Shown here piece by piece: positions 55,562 through 64,000 of a DNA stretch of 64,000 nt. This DNA comes from Cylicocyclus nassatus (Eukaryota; Nematoda; Chromadorea; Rhabditida; Strongylidae): positions 3,208,123-3,272,122 of the forward strand of contig CATQJL010000112.1 of the NCBI GenBank assembly GCA_958299035.1, given 5' to 3'. The notes beneath the pieces were generated by a model, which saw only the letters and a program-made list of their open reading frames with translations, was not told the origin of the DNA and ran no database searches. Positions within the stretch are counted from its first letter, which is position 1, and each line of letters starts with the position of its first letter. A program made the translations under genes and the position numbers.

Positions 55562-58094
55562 ACACCCAAGGCCGCTGTGAAACTTTATCAAAAACTCATT
55601 GGTCGTTTGACTTGTGAGGTGCTATTGTGGAGTACATCAGGTGTAGGCGTCATTTGCGAATACATCTTTATACACCACTGCGACGTAGATAAATATTGAA
55701 TTGCTGGAAGCGAATCTATAGTATTACGTGATGATAACGTAACAGTTACTTTTTACCGCAAATTTACTCAGGCTTGGCCACTTTTTGTACGTTCGCTCAA
55801 AAAGGATAGAAGAGTTATGAAATGTGAACCAAATCTGGCAGAAATAACGTATGGGATGGGGTGTGTGTGTTGATAAGCTATTTTGTTCGGAACCACTGTA
55901 TGACTCTATCAATTCAGATTTTTCTCAGTTTTTGCTTAAAAATTTTGTAAATTTGCCCAAAATGGACAGAAGAACTCATGTAATTTGAAACAAATTTGGC
56001 AGACTAATGTATGGAATGGGACGTGTATTGATAAGCCTTTCTGCTCGAGACACACGGGTTGCCCCAACTAGTTTATTGATTCTTTCGATTTTTGCTCAGT
56101 AAATTTTTCCGCCTGAATAATAGAAGTTTTAACTCAGACTATGGACGCCTATGTTCTGAACACCGGAAAATAGCATAGGGCTACCTTTTGCAGCAATTTG
56201 CTGTGCGTTTCTATTGCTTTATTGATGTTCGGCCTTAAAGGAAAATGTCTTATCAGCAATTTTACCAACTTCACCAGATAGCCAGACAAGAGTTGTATAG
56301 CTCATTTCATCACACATTTGAATGATGCGTGGCGTATTTTATAAGTTATTATGTTTAATTACCGATAATCTATCCATTTTTGATTTTTTTGCAGTTGTTG
56401 CTTACAAATTTTTGCCGACCCATGTTTGAAGAAATTATGGGGTCTGAACCAAACTTCGCATACATGAGCTTCGGAGCGGACGGGTGTCACTAAGCTTTTT
56501 ATCAAAAATAACCCACTGTCGTTTTTAACTCTGACTTCCAACGTTTTTCGCTTAGCAATTCTGTTATGAATGGCCCAGAATGCTAGGAAAAAATTATGAG
56601 ATCTGAACCACCTTCCGCATACATAAACCTCTAAACGGATCTTTTGTTAATAAGCTATTTCCATTGATATAGGCAAATGTATTCTTACTTTACCTGAAAA
56701 TTGGAGGAAGGAGAGAATGGTAAGTATGGTTATTACCATACAATGGCTATTACTTCAATTATAGACTTTCTCTAGCTGTTCGTTGATTTTTTGCATCTAA
56801 CAATGTCGCTCACCCACAAGATCAGACATGATCACCTTATCAATCCAATGACAGCCAACACCCTTATATCCCCCCCCCCCCCTACCCTTTATTCATACCA
56901 TGACGCCGTTCTCATGTCTGTACCTCCTTTAAATGCTTCCACTTCCAACACCATGATAACGTCATTCAACCCTTACAGCATGGGACACATCCAGCCCTTC
57001 TATGTAGTTGGCTGCACATTGTCTATTGCTTAGAATATTAAAATCCACCTGAGGTCAAAATTGTACCCTCAAGCTACATAGACTGAACCGGTGTTTCGTG
57101 AACTAACAGATTCACTAGCAAATTCTCGCAACTGCACAATACAGAGCGGAACGAAAGATATACGGGGCAGTGAAGGGGCCTAGTACCAGCCGAACCTGCC
57201 TTGTAGCGGCAGAGAGCGGTTGGTCATAAAATATTTTCCTAGCAGAAATCCTTTTCATGACTGAGACTTTGATATGTTTCCAAAATACTTTCAAACCTTT
57301 ACAGTTCTGCTATCTTCACCGAGTTTAAGGTAAGTCTGCGCCAGCATAGCGCTTCTCCACAGCTCCAGCGCCAGCACAATGCTACTAGAGATCTCGATGG
57401 GGAGGCACAACTTGCTCTTTTTCGTGAAAAGATAGATTTTGGTGTCTGCTAACGATGATGGGCCAAAGATTAATTCAAATTTGTCTGCCGCAAAAGCCTA
57501 ATTTGGGTTTTGTACCGAAATTACTCAACTGTGAGCGCTCTAAGCAACTTTACAACTCACAGGCTATTTCGACTTTTTTGGTCTGCCACTGGTATATCTA
57601 TTATGTAAGGACGTAAGTCTTCCATCGATAGAAAGGTCGTAAGTTCTTTCAAATCCATTGGATCTCTTTTTTTATGTTCGAATTGGGAGGAGCTTTCATG
57701 CGCTTATCGCGCGGAGTAAAATTATTTCCCGGCAGTGAAAGCAAATGAAGAAGAAATGCAAAATGGTCAACTAGAAATTGCGCAATTAGGCTTTACGACC
57801 TACTCTTTTTACAAATTTATTGTGACCAGATGTGCCTGCGAGAAGATGTGATTTTGGAGTTTATTCTCTCGAGTTCGTTAGAAGTGAATCTTATGTGTGA
57901 AAAGTTGCAAATTTTTTTCCACATTGAATTCTCGAAAAGTTTAGAAAGTGAAGACAAACAGACTTAACAAATCTCACTACAGAACTTCCTTTTCCACTCT
58001 ATGTTTCCGGTTCGAGGAGATAACACTGAGGCTTACGAGCCTTCAAATTTGCCATGTTTCCGCTAATTTTGAGAACTGTCGTTTGAGGCTCTTA
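55562..58094. other. Diverged roughly 160-bp repeats and spacer
   Basis: From about 55750 to 56670, related units recur containing GGACAGAAGAACT-, CCAAATTTGGCAGA- and GTGTATTGATAAGC-like words. Spacing is roughly 160 bases for the first two and looser after that. A plus-strand frame at 56791-57033 is C-rich, includes a run of C at 56871-56882, and lacks other support. No gene was recognised from 57034 to 58094. Confidence 0.4.
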
Positions 58095-58380
58095 CTCAGA
58101 CGGTCACCTCCGGAGGGCAAATGGCGGGGGTCTGCCAGTTCGTGCTCCGGAGCCCTGCCATTTCACCCATTTTGGTGTGCTCGGGGGCTCCTCCAAATCT
58201 GGCGGGGGAGGGTCCCATACGCCTTCTTATGACGTCACCGTGCTCTCTGCTCCGGGGGTGCGCCAGATTTGGGGGAGCCCCGGAGCAGCAAAATGGGTGA
58301 AATGGCAGGGCTCCGCAGCACGAGTGGCAAAACCCGCTGGGCAGAGCCCGAGACCTTCCCATTTTCGCTCCGGAGGTAAG
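58095..58380. mobile_element. GC-rich foldback element related to TA|CTCAGAC family
   Basis: The left end is TA|CTCAGACGGTCACCTCCGG. The interior is a GC-rich palindrome (CCATTTCACCCATTTT and its mirror; CTCCGGAG at both sides). The right end reaches CTCCGGAGGT and then decays, so the terminal CTCAGAC repeat is not intact there. Frames of up to 122 residues on both strands are palindrome artefacts. Confidence 0.6.
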
Positions 58381-58914
58381 AATCTTCTAAACTGATGCTC
58401 TACCCTGACGTTTGAGCCTTTTTCTTTTGCGAACGTCGAGTTGATAACTCGCTTTTCTACAGGCATAAGTGAGGTTTCCCCAAGAAAATGCTTACAAAGC
58501 AGATTTTTGAGAAAGTTTCGGAAGGTTGTGAAATGAAGGCACTTCCCAAAAACTTCCTCTCGCTGGAAAGTTTGGTCTCCATCAATGTGACTCACTCACT
58601 CACACGCTTCACTTTCAACAGAAAAAAACAGATTTTACTCAAGTGACCGCTTTAGGAATAGATATTTTCTATTGATTTTGGGAATATTCCAAGTCGCACC
58701 CGTAGTGATTTTTGCGAAAATTCGGGTTCGCCACCGAGATGACGAGACCTTGTTACTTCATGCTTTCCTTTACACAAGAAAATTTTTTTCGGTGAATGCT
58801 CTCAAATCAGTTGTGGATATTGCTTGTAAGCGGTACTCCAAGACTGTTAACAACTTCTCTATTGACGGCTAACGTTTCGGCGACGATGCTTTGTGTTATC
58901 TTTCTCTCGAAGAG

Positions 58915-59800
58915 TACTCTCCAAGTTAGCCAAAGCGTTTGATTTCCTTGAGTGGCTCGACTCCACCAGCGAGACCCGTACCCAAGCGTTTAAGTTTCCC
59001 CAAGTAAAGACTCATCTCCACCAGCAAGACCCGGTCACTCAAGCGTGGGCTTCCCCATGTGGAAGCCCATTTCCACCAGCGAGACCAAGTTACCCAAAGC
59101 GTTTGATTTCCTTAAGTGAAGGCTCATCTCCACCAGCGAGACCCATACCCAGAGCCTTTGATTGTCCCAAGTAAAGGCTTTTCCCCATAAGGCACATCTC
59201 CACCAGCGAGGCTCAGTTATTGAAGCGTTGGATTTTTCCAAGTAAACTTGGAGAAATGCCAAGGCCCAGTTACCCAACAGCTTTTCTCCACCAGCGAGAC
59301 TCAGTTATTCCAGCGTCGGATCTCCCCAAGTGGAAGCTCATCCCCACCAGCGAGACCCTTACCCAGAGCCTTTGGTTTTCCCATAACGCTCATCTCCACC
59401 AGCGAGGCCCAGTTACCCAAAGCGTTGGATTTCCCCAAAAACGCTTTCCTCTTCCAGTCCAGTTATTCCAGCGTCGGACCTACTTAAGTGGAAGCTCATC
59501 TCCACCTGCGAAACCCGGTTACTCAAGCGTTGGACTTCCCCAAGTAACGCTTTTCTTTACCAACCCAGTTATCCAGCGTCGGATCTTCCCAAGTGAAAGC
59601 TCATCTCCACCAGCGAGACGGACTACCCAAAGTGTTGGATTTTTCCAAATAAACGCGCTTTTCTCCACCAACGAGACCCAGTCACTCAAACGTGGGCTTC
59701 CCCCAGCGAAACCCAATTACCCGATCGCTTTCCTTTCTACGAAACAGGAGTATGTTCCCAGATAAACAATCATCTCCACTAGCAAGATGCAGCCACTCGA
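58915..59800. repeat. Diverged minisatellite, unit about 57 bp
   Basis: About a dozen or more units share CCACCAGCGAGACCCAGTTA, then CCCAAAGCGTTGGATTT, then CCCAAGTGGAAGCTCATCT. Units measure roughly 52-58 bases, with some expanded to about 105 by partial duplication. Because 57 is a multiple of three, a 181-codon plus-strand frame (59220-59765) persists through part of it. Its protein is just the translated repeat, and units drift in frame, so a gene is unlikely. Confidence 0.8.
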
Positions 59801-61061
59801 GCACTTTCATTTTTAGAAGCGAAAGCAAGACTAACTTAAGGTGATAGCTTGCCTGGCGACACCCAACGACACGCATGTCGACCTTTCTACAAGTCAAAAA
59901 GAAATTTCAAAATAAACACCATCAGATAACATTTTTGATCAAAATATCCAAACATTATCTGCGGTGCATGGTTATTTAAATGACCTTTCTTCTGAGGCGT
60001 CGCTTCTAACAGCAAAAGCTTTCAGCTTTTCGATTTACAAAAGAACTTAGATTTTCTAAAACTTGAAAAAGCATTGAAAATTCCCATCAAATCCGCTTTT
60101 TCTCTCAGACATGCTCCCGAAATGTCAAATTTTTGCCCTATCATACTATATGAGACCCAGTCAATCTGCGCAATCTACCCTTTGTATAAGCAGAGAAAAA
60201 CAAAAGAAAAAAAAACGATAAATAAACGTATACACATTCAAAGGCAGAATTTACGTCTGATAACATAAACTGAAAGGTTGAAACATCATTACCACCTTCA
60301 AGCAAAAGATTTTAGTAGATAGAACTCACCTAAGGCGATGCGGCAACAACCTTGCACAATGAGAATTTTGGTAAATGGCGATTGTAATATATTGAACCTC
60401 GACCAGGGGAAACATTTGCCTCGTTATTTTATGTATGTTGCTCAAAATCGCATATTTAATCATGTGAGTTAAGCGAAAACATTTTGAGACTGTTGATGTG
60501 CCACACATTGGTATGTTTACAGTCTGATTTGTGGAATTTGTCCTTAGGCGACACCTATGCGCGAAAAAAAAATTCGAGACAGTTCGGTACAAAGAAAACA
60601 TGTCTCGTATTGACATACACAAGAGGCGTGTCGGCATCTCGCCGGGCACCTCCTTACCATCTGCTATCGTTTAGGGAAAGTGCACGAATTCATGCTTTTG
60701 CTATACGTAGTGATATTGTTCTATCACAATACAACATGATGTGGTAATCACTTAAATCAACATTCGACGCAAAGTCTTCTCCTCCTTCCTAGCTATTTTT
60801 TCTTTATGGTACATGCGAACTTTGCAGAAAAATGGCCGAATTTCTCAAGTGCGCACTGCAGTACCCTGAGTATTAAAACTTACATGTTTTGAAGCGAGAG
60901 TCGTCCATTTACTTTATAAAATTACTGGTGGTAAAACTCAAGTTTTGAACCTCAATATTCTAGAGCTGCAGTAATTGGTGCAATTAGGTGTTATGCGGTT
61001 TTTTGAAATACTTCGAAAAGCTACTCAGCAAAACTCTGAGAAAAAATCACAGAAAGACTAA
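59801..61061. other. Intergenic, nothing firm
   Basis: A possible minus-strand first exon starts at an ATG at 60415 (MFPLVEVQYITIAIYQNSH) and ends at a good GTGAGT donor (60329), but no following exon was convincing. Nothing else was recognised. Confidence 0.3.
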
Positions 61062-61785
61062 GGGCCGCATGCAATAACATTTCCGCTGGGGAGGGGACCG
61101 CAGCTTCAGATTAAAGCTTCATATCCTGAAGCTTCGGATATCTGGATTTCACGCTGTCTACCTGTCCGTAAGTACTCCCACCATCCTTCACTATGAACAT
61201 ATTGAGCAGAAGCAAGAAGCTGTACAAGCCGCATTTTCCAGCTTTTTGTAGGATCCCCTGATGATTCCTAAGGGACGAACATCTATTCTTCAAAATTACT
61301 TTTCTTTCTCCGAAGTTAACGAAAACCTTCCAAAGTTATACTGAACATCTAACACAACAGTGCTAAGCATGTTGCTGATGAGAACAAATGAATTTTTGAA
61401 AAATCGAATTTTTTGGTATACCTCAAATTTCGACCTGTGGATAATCGAAAATTTCATGACTTCAAAATATCATTTGTTCTTATGCTTACATGCTTAGCAC
61501 TGTTGGGTTAGATAATCTGCACAACTTTGGAGGTTCTTCGTTAACTTCGGAGAAAGAAAAATGACTTTAAAGAAAAGCGCAGGGGATCATCAGGGATCAT
61601 ACAAAAGCTGGAAAATGCGGTTCGTACAGCTTTTCACTCCTGTTCAACATGTTCATAGTGAAGGATAGTAGGAATACTTACGGACACGTAAACAGCGTGA
61701 AATGCAGATATCTGGAGTTTCGAAATATGTAGCTTTCTTTTAAGCTGCGATCCCCTCCCCGCGGCCATGTTAGTGCATGCGGCCC
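61062..61785. mobile_element. 724-bp palindromic PIF/Harbinger-like MITE
   Basis: The termini are TAA|GGGCCGCATGCAATAACA and the reverse complement of GGGCCGCATGCACTAACA, followed by TAA. Inverted repeats span nearly the whole element (arms of about 330 bases, well over four in five bases matching by eye), leaving a short centre. The exact 3-bp TAA duplication and GGGCC ends fit PIF/Harbinger non-autonomous elements. It is non-coding. Confidence 0.85.
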
Positions 61786-62126
61786 TAAGAATGTTACATT
61801 GTTAGGAAAGGTTTTTGCTTCATTTGGTGTGCATCAAAGGTTTCTCAGAAAATTAAGCAAAAATTTCGGAAATTATAAAATATCAACATGGTAAAGATGA
61901 AGCGTCGCAAGTTTCGGCTATCGAAAGTTCGCATCGGGAACATAGCCGCTGAAAAGAAGAGAAGATTCTGCATCGGATGTTTGTAAGAGTATTTTTTTAT
62001 CGGGTTTGCGGGTGGGACCAAAAAGGAAAAAACTGGCGCATATCACTAACTTATGCCTTCCAAAACTAATGACACATTTTCAAGTTCCTTTCCCGGCCCA
62101 TCAAACACTCATCCTGGTCCTCCTAC

Positions 62127-62297
62127 CCTTTGGTTCAACTAGCTTGCCGGCTGGAAGGCGGGGCTTCGTGAGTTGAATAAGCCTAGATATCAGTGAGCAC
62201 GCGCGCGCGAAAGATGCAGACTGCGTCGTAGGCACGAGCTGCCTTAATTAGGTCACAAAGCCCCGCCTTCCAGCCGCCAAGCCAGTTGATTCAAAGG
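62127..62297. mobile_element. 171-bp GC-rich MITE, copy 2
   Basis: Same length and ends as 18724-18894: CCTTTGGTTCAACTAG at the left, GGCTGGAAGGCGGGGC near it, and the mirror ending GATTCAAAGG. The better-preserved right arm helps to define the family consensus. Confidence 0.75.
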
Positions 62298-62933
62298 TTA
62301 CATGGTAATCAAGCTACTCTCAAGTATATTAACAATTAGGTGCGAGATGAATTATCGAACAAATGGTATCTGCTTTCCGCTAAAGTGATGGCTGCGGCAA
62401 ATATGAGCTTACAAAAATACCTTTGTTTAAGCAATCAACAACTCATTACATCCTAACTCATAAGAAAGAAGCAAATCAATATAATTTTTATTTCAATTCA
62501 ATATAGGTATGTATCTGATGTCAGGTGCACTGCTTAATATGTTCTACACAACGCAGCAGCCATTGGTCGCAACGTGATATGAAATGAAAAACGCGAGGAA
62601 AGAATGAATGATGAAGGATAAGATACCTTGGATAACGATGAGTAAGTGAAATAGCATGATCTATGAAGAGGAGAGAAACATGCAAAATTATAGAAGATAA
62701 GGAAGAAAGGATAAAACAGATAAAACATACAAAGATGAACTGTGAATTTGCTGGGCAACAACTTCAGTGGCGAAAAACCCGGTTGTTTGTGTTAGCGATG
62801 TGCATAATGGTGACAAGAATGGAAAGAAAAAAAAAGAAAAAATGATTAATTACAAGATGAGGAATGATCAGGCGTGTGAACGTAACGACGGTCGACGATA
62901 TGATTCTTCGTCGATGAATTAAAGGGGGGGGGG
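62298..62933. other. 3' flank of the neurabin-type gene
   Basis: This lies downstream of the minus-strand stop at 62934. A run of C on the minus strand (G at 62924-62933) directly follows the stop codon. No other gene was recognised. Confidence 0.4.
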
Positions 62934-63277
62934 CTACATTTGGATGTGCATTCCTTGGGTGATCACTCGTGTTCGACTCTCTTTCTCTAACATTTTGCGC
63001 TCTCGTTCTATCCGATTCTTTATCATCTTCACCTTCTTTTTGATCAACGAACGATCAGAATGATTTTGGATGCCCATTGCCTAAAATAACAATTTTTTGA
63101 ATAATTCCAACCATTTATATCTTCCCCTACCTTCAATTTTGTTCCATCCAAATCCAAAAATTTCGCTCCGTTGATCTTGTTAATGGTGAATTCGGGAACG
63201 TATTTATCAAGACCCATTGAAACCAACAGTTGACACACATCATCTATTGTCCAATGTAACACTTGAAGACCCTGGAT
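62934..63277 (-). CDS. nab-1: Neurabin-type protein, last two exons (SAM domain and tail)
   Basis: Exon 63277-63131 follows a GAACAG acceptor, ends at TTGAAG|gtaggg in phase 0, and encodes the first part of a SAM domain (HWTIDDVCQLLVSMGLDKYV, then INGAKFLDLDGTKLK). After a 50-nt intron with a TTTTAG acceptor, exon 63080-62934 completes it (AMGIQNHSDRSLIKKKVKMI) and adds a basic helical tail (ERERKMLEKESRTR) before a TAG. The (A/L)LDG-KLK-(A/M)LG pattern, the SDR-IKKK run and the EKxRK coil match the C-terminal SAM region of neurabins, scaffolds that bind actin and protein phosphatase 1 at synapses and cell junctions. Upstream exons (PDZ, coiled coil) must lie beyond the window's right edge or in its last 700 bases, where none was recognised. 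The symbol follows the single nematode neurabin and is inferred. Confidence 0.75.
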
Positions 63278-64000
63278 CTGTTCACAAGATGCTCTCCAGA
63301 ACTCGTTCTCGTCTGGAAAAGAAAATCTTTAAGAATAGCAGGCTTGAGGATGGAGAGGGTTGCAAATACAGGGGAAAAAGAAGAAAAAGAAGAACAGGTT
63401 CTAGGAAATTCTGTTAGAAAATTTCTTGCGGGATGTGTAAATACTTCTTTTATGTCTCCTCGAAGTAGTTATGATACCGAAAAACTAGGTACCCTCTTGA
63501 GATGTAGGAGAATCCCCCTCCAACTCCCCCTCTCGCGTAATGGGTAGCGAATTTTTTTATGATGGTCTACATAAGTATAATAATGTATGATCAAGTTGTT
63601 CTTAGCAACAAACAGCCGAAACGATTCGATTCAAAAAATTTCAGAAAAATTTTTCGAAGGCGTTGAAATGCTTCCAAAATTATATTTAATTGAATTTTCC
63701 CGCATTCCGACTCAAAAAAACGACAACTACGGAGTAGCGATAGGGATTAAAGGAGAAAGAGCTGTATGAAAAGTGGCCATTGGAATATTTTTGTGGAAGA
63801 AAACCCGAATTCTGGATTTTTGTTTTTTTCATTAATTTACTATGATATGTTCTTGCTGTATTGCTGATTCCGTTTCTTACTTCCTATTTATGGCGCGCCT
63901 AGAGTGCATCGAACGAAAAGCTAAACAAAAAATCCAGTAGTGACTGAAAAGGTAAAAGACAAGCTTTCAGACAAGCTCTCCTCGGCTTTCGTAGCCTTCT
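63278..64000. other. Probable intron of the neurabin-type gene
   Basis: There is no convincing exon on either strand. The minus strand at the extreme right edge is open (KATKAEESLSESLSFTFS) and could be part of the preceding exon, but it cannot be tested here. Confidence 0.3.

Noticed and set aside
58096..58595. Frames of 88 and 122 codons
   Set aside because: They translate a GC-rich foldback element and are mirrored on the other strand.
59220..59765. 181-codon plus-strand open frame
   Set aside because: It is a translated 57-bp minisatellite. Units change phase, and there is no signal or splice support.
60330..60415. ATG exon with a good GTGAGT donor on the minus strand
   Set aside because: No convincing second exon; the best continuation needs a 15-nt micro-exon.

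Overview
This window looks like AT-rich eukaryotic DNA, most probably from a nematode and perhaps from a strongylid-type (clade V) parasite. Introns are mostly 40-1000 bases with GTAAGT-like donors and TTTCAG-like acceptors, exons are short, and most of the DNA is non-coding and full of small inverted-repeat DNA transposons. There is no bacterial-style gene packing. No rRNA, tRNA, spliced-leader or CRISPR sequence was recognised. Long open frames are a poor guide here, so most genes below were rebuilt by hand from exon fragments whose splice phases agree.

Layout. 1-20 kb: mostly intergenic, with a small putative membrane-protein gene (3956-4596), the 3' end of an unknown minus-strand gene (12445-12706), three Tc1/mariner-type inverted-repeat elements and a dead Tc1-type transposase fragment. 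19.2-22.7 kb: the best complete gene, ten supported exons plus a proposed first exon, encoding a four-helix MARVEL-type membrane protein with a Tyr/Pro/Gly-rich N-terminal half. 23.7-27.3 kb: two small unrecognised genes. 25.7-30.8 kb: several dispersed repeats. 31-53.5 kb: a direct tandem segmental duplication. Unit 1 is about 31.3-45.0 kb and unit 2 about 45.0-53.5 kb. One breakpoint lies inside a two-exon gene for a secreted Gly/Met/Pro-repeat protein. Each unit serves as a pre-insertion reference for elements in the other, including a 6.2-kb foldback element in unit 1 and an 853-bp TA-flanked element in unit 2. 54.7-55.6 kb: a six-exon gene for a secreted protein that may be distantly Notch-ligand-like. 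55.7-62.3 kb: diverged repeats, a roughly 57-bp minisatellite and a 724-bp palindromic element. 62.9-63.3 kb: the last two exons of a neurabin-type gene (SAM domain plus basic coiled tail), continuing beyond the window.

The genes do not form one pathway. The coherent biology is duplication, insertion and decay: a secreted-protein locus was duplicated in tandem, unit 1 gained large DNA elements, and unit 2 lost reading frames. Homology statements rest on motif reading only; no search was run and identities are judged by eye.
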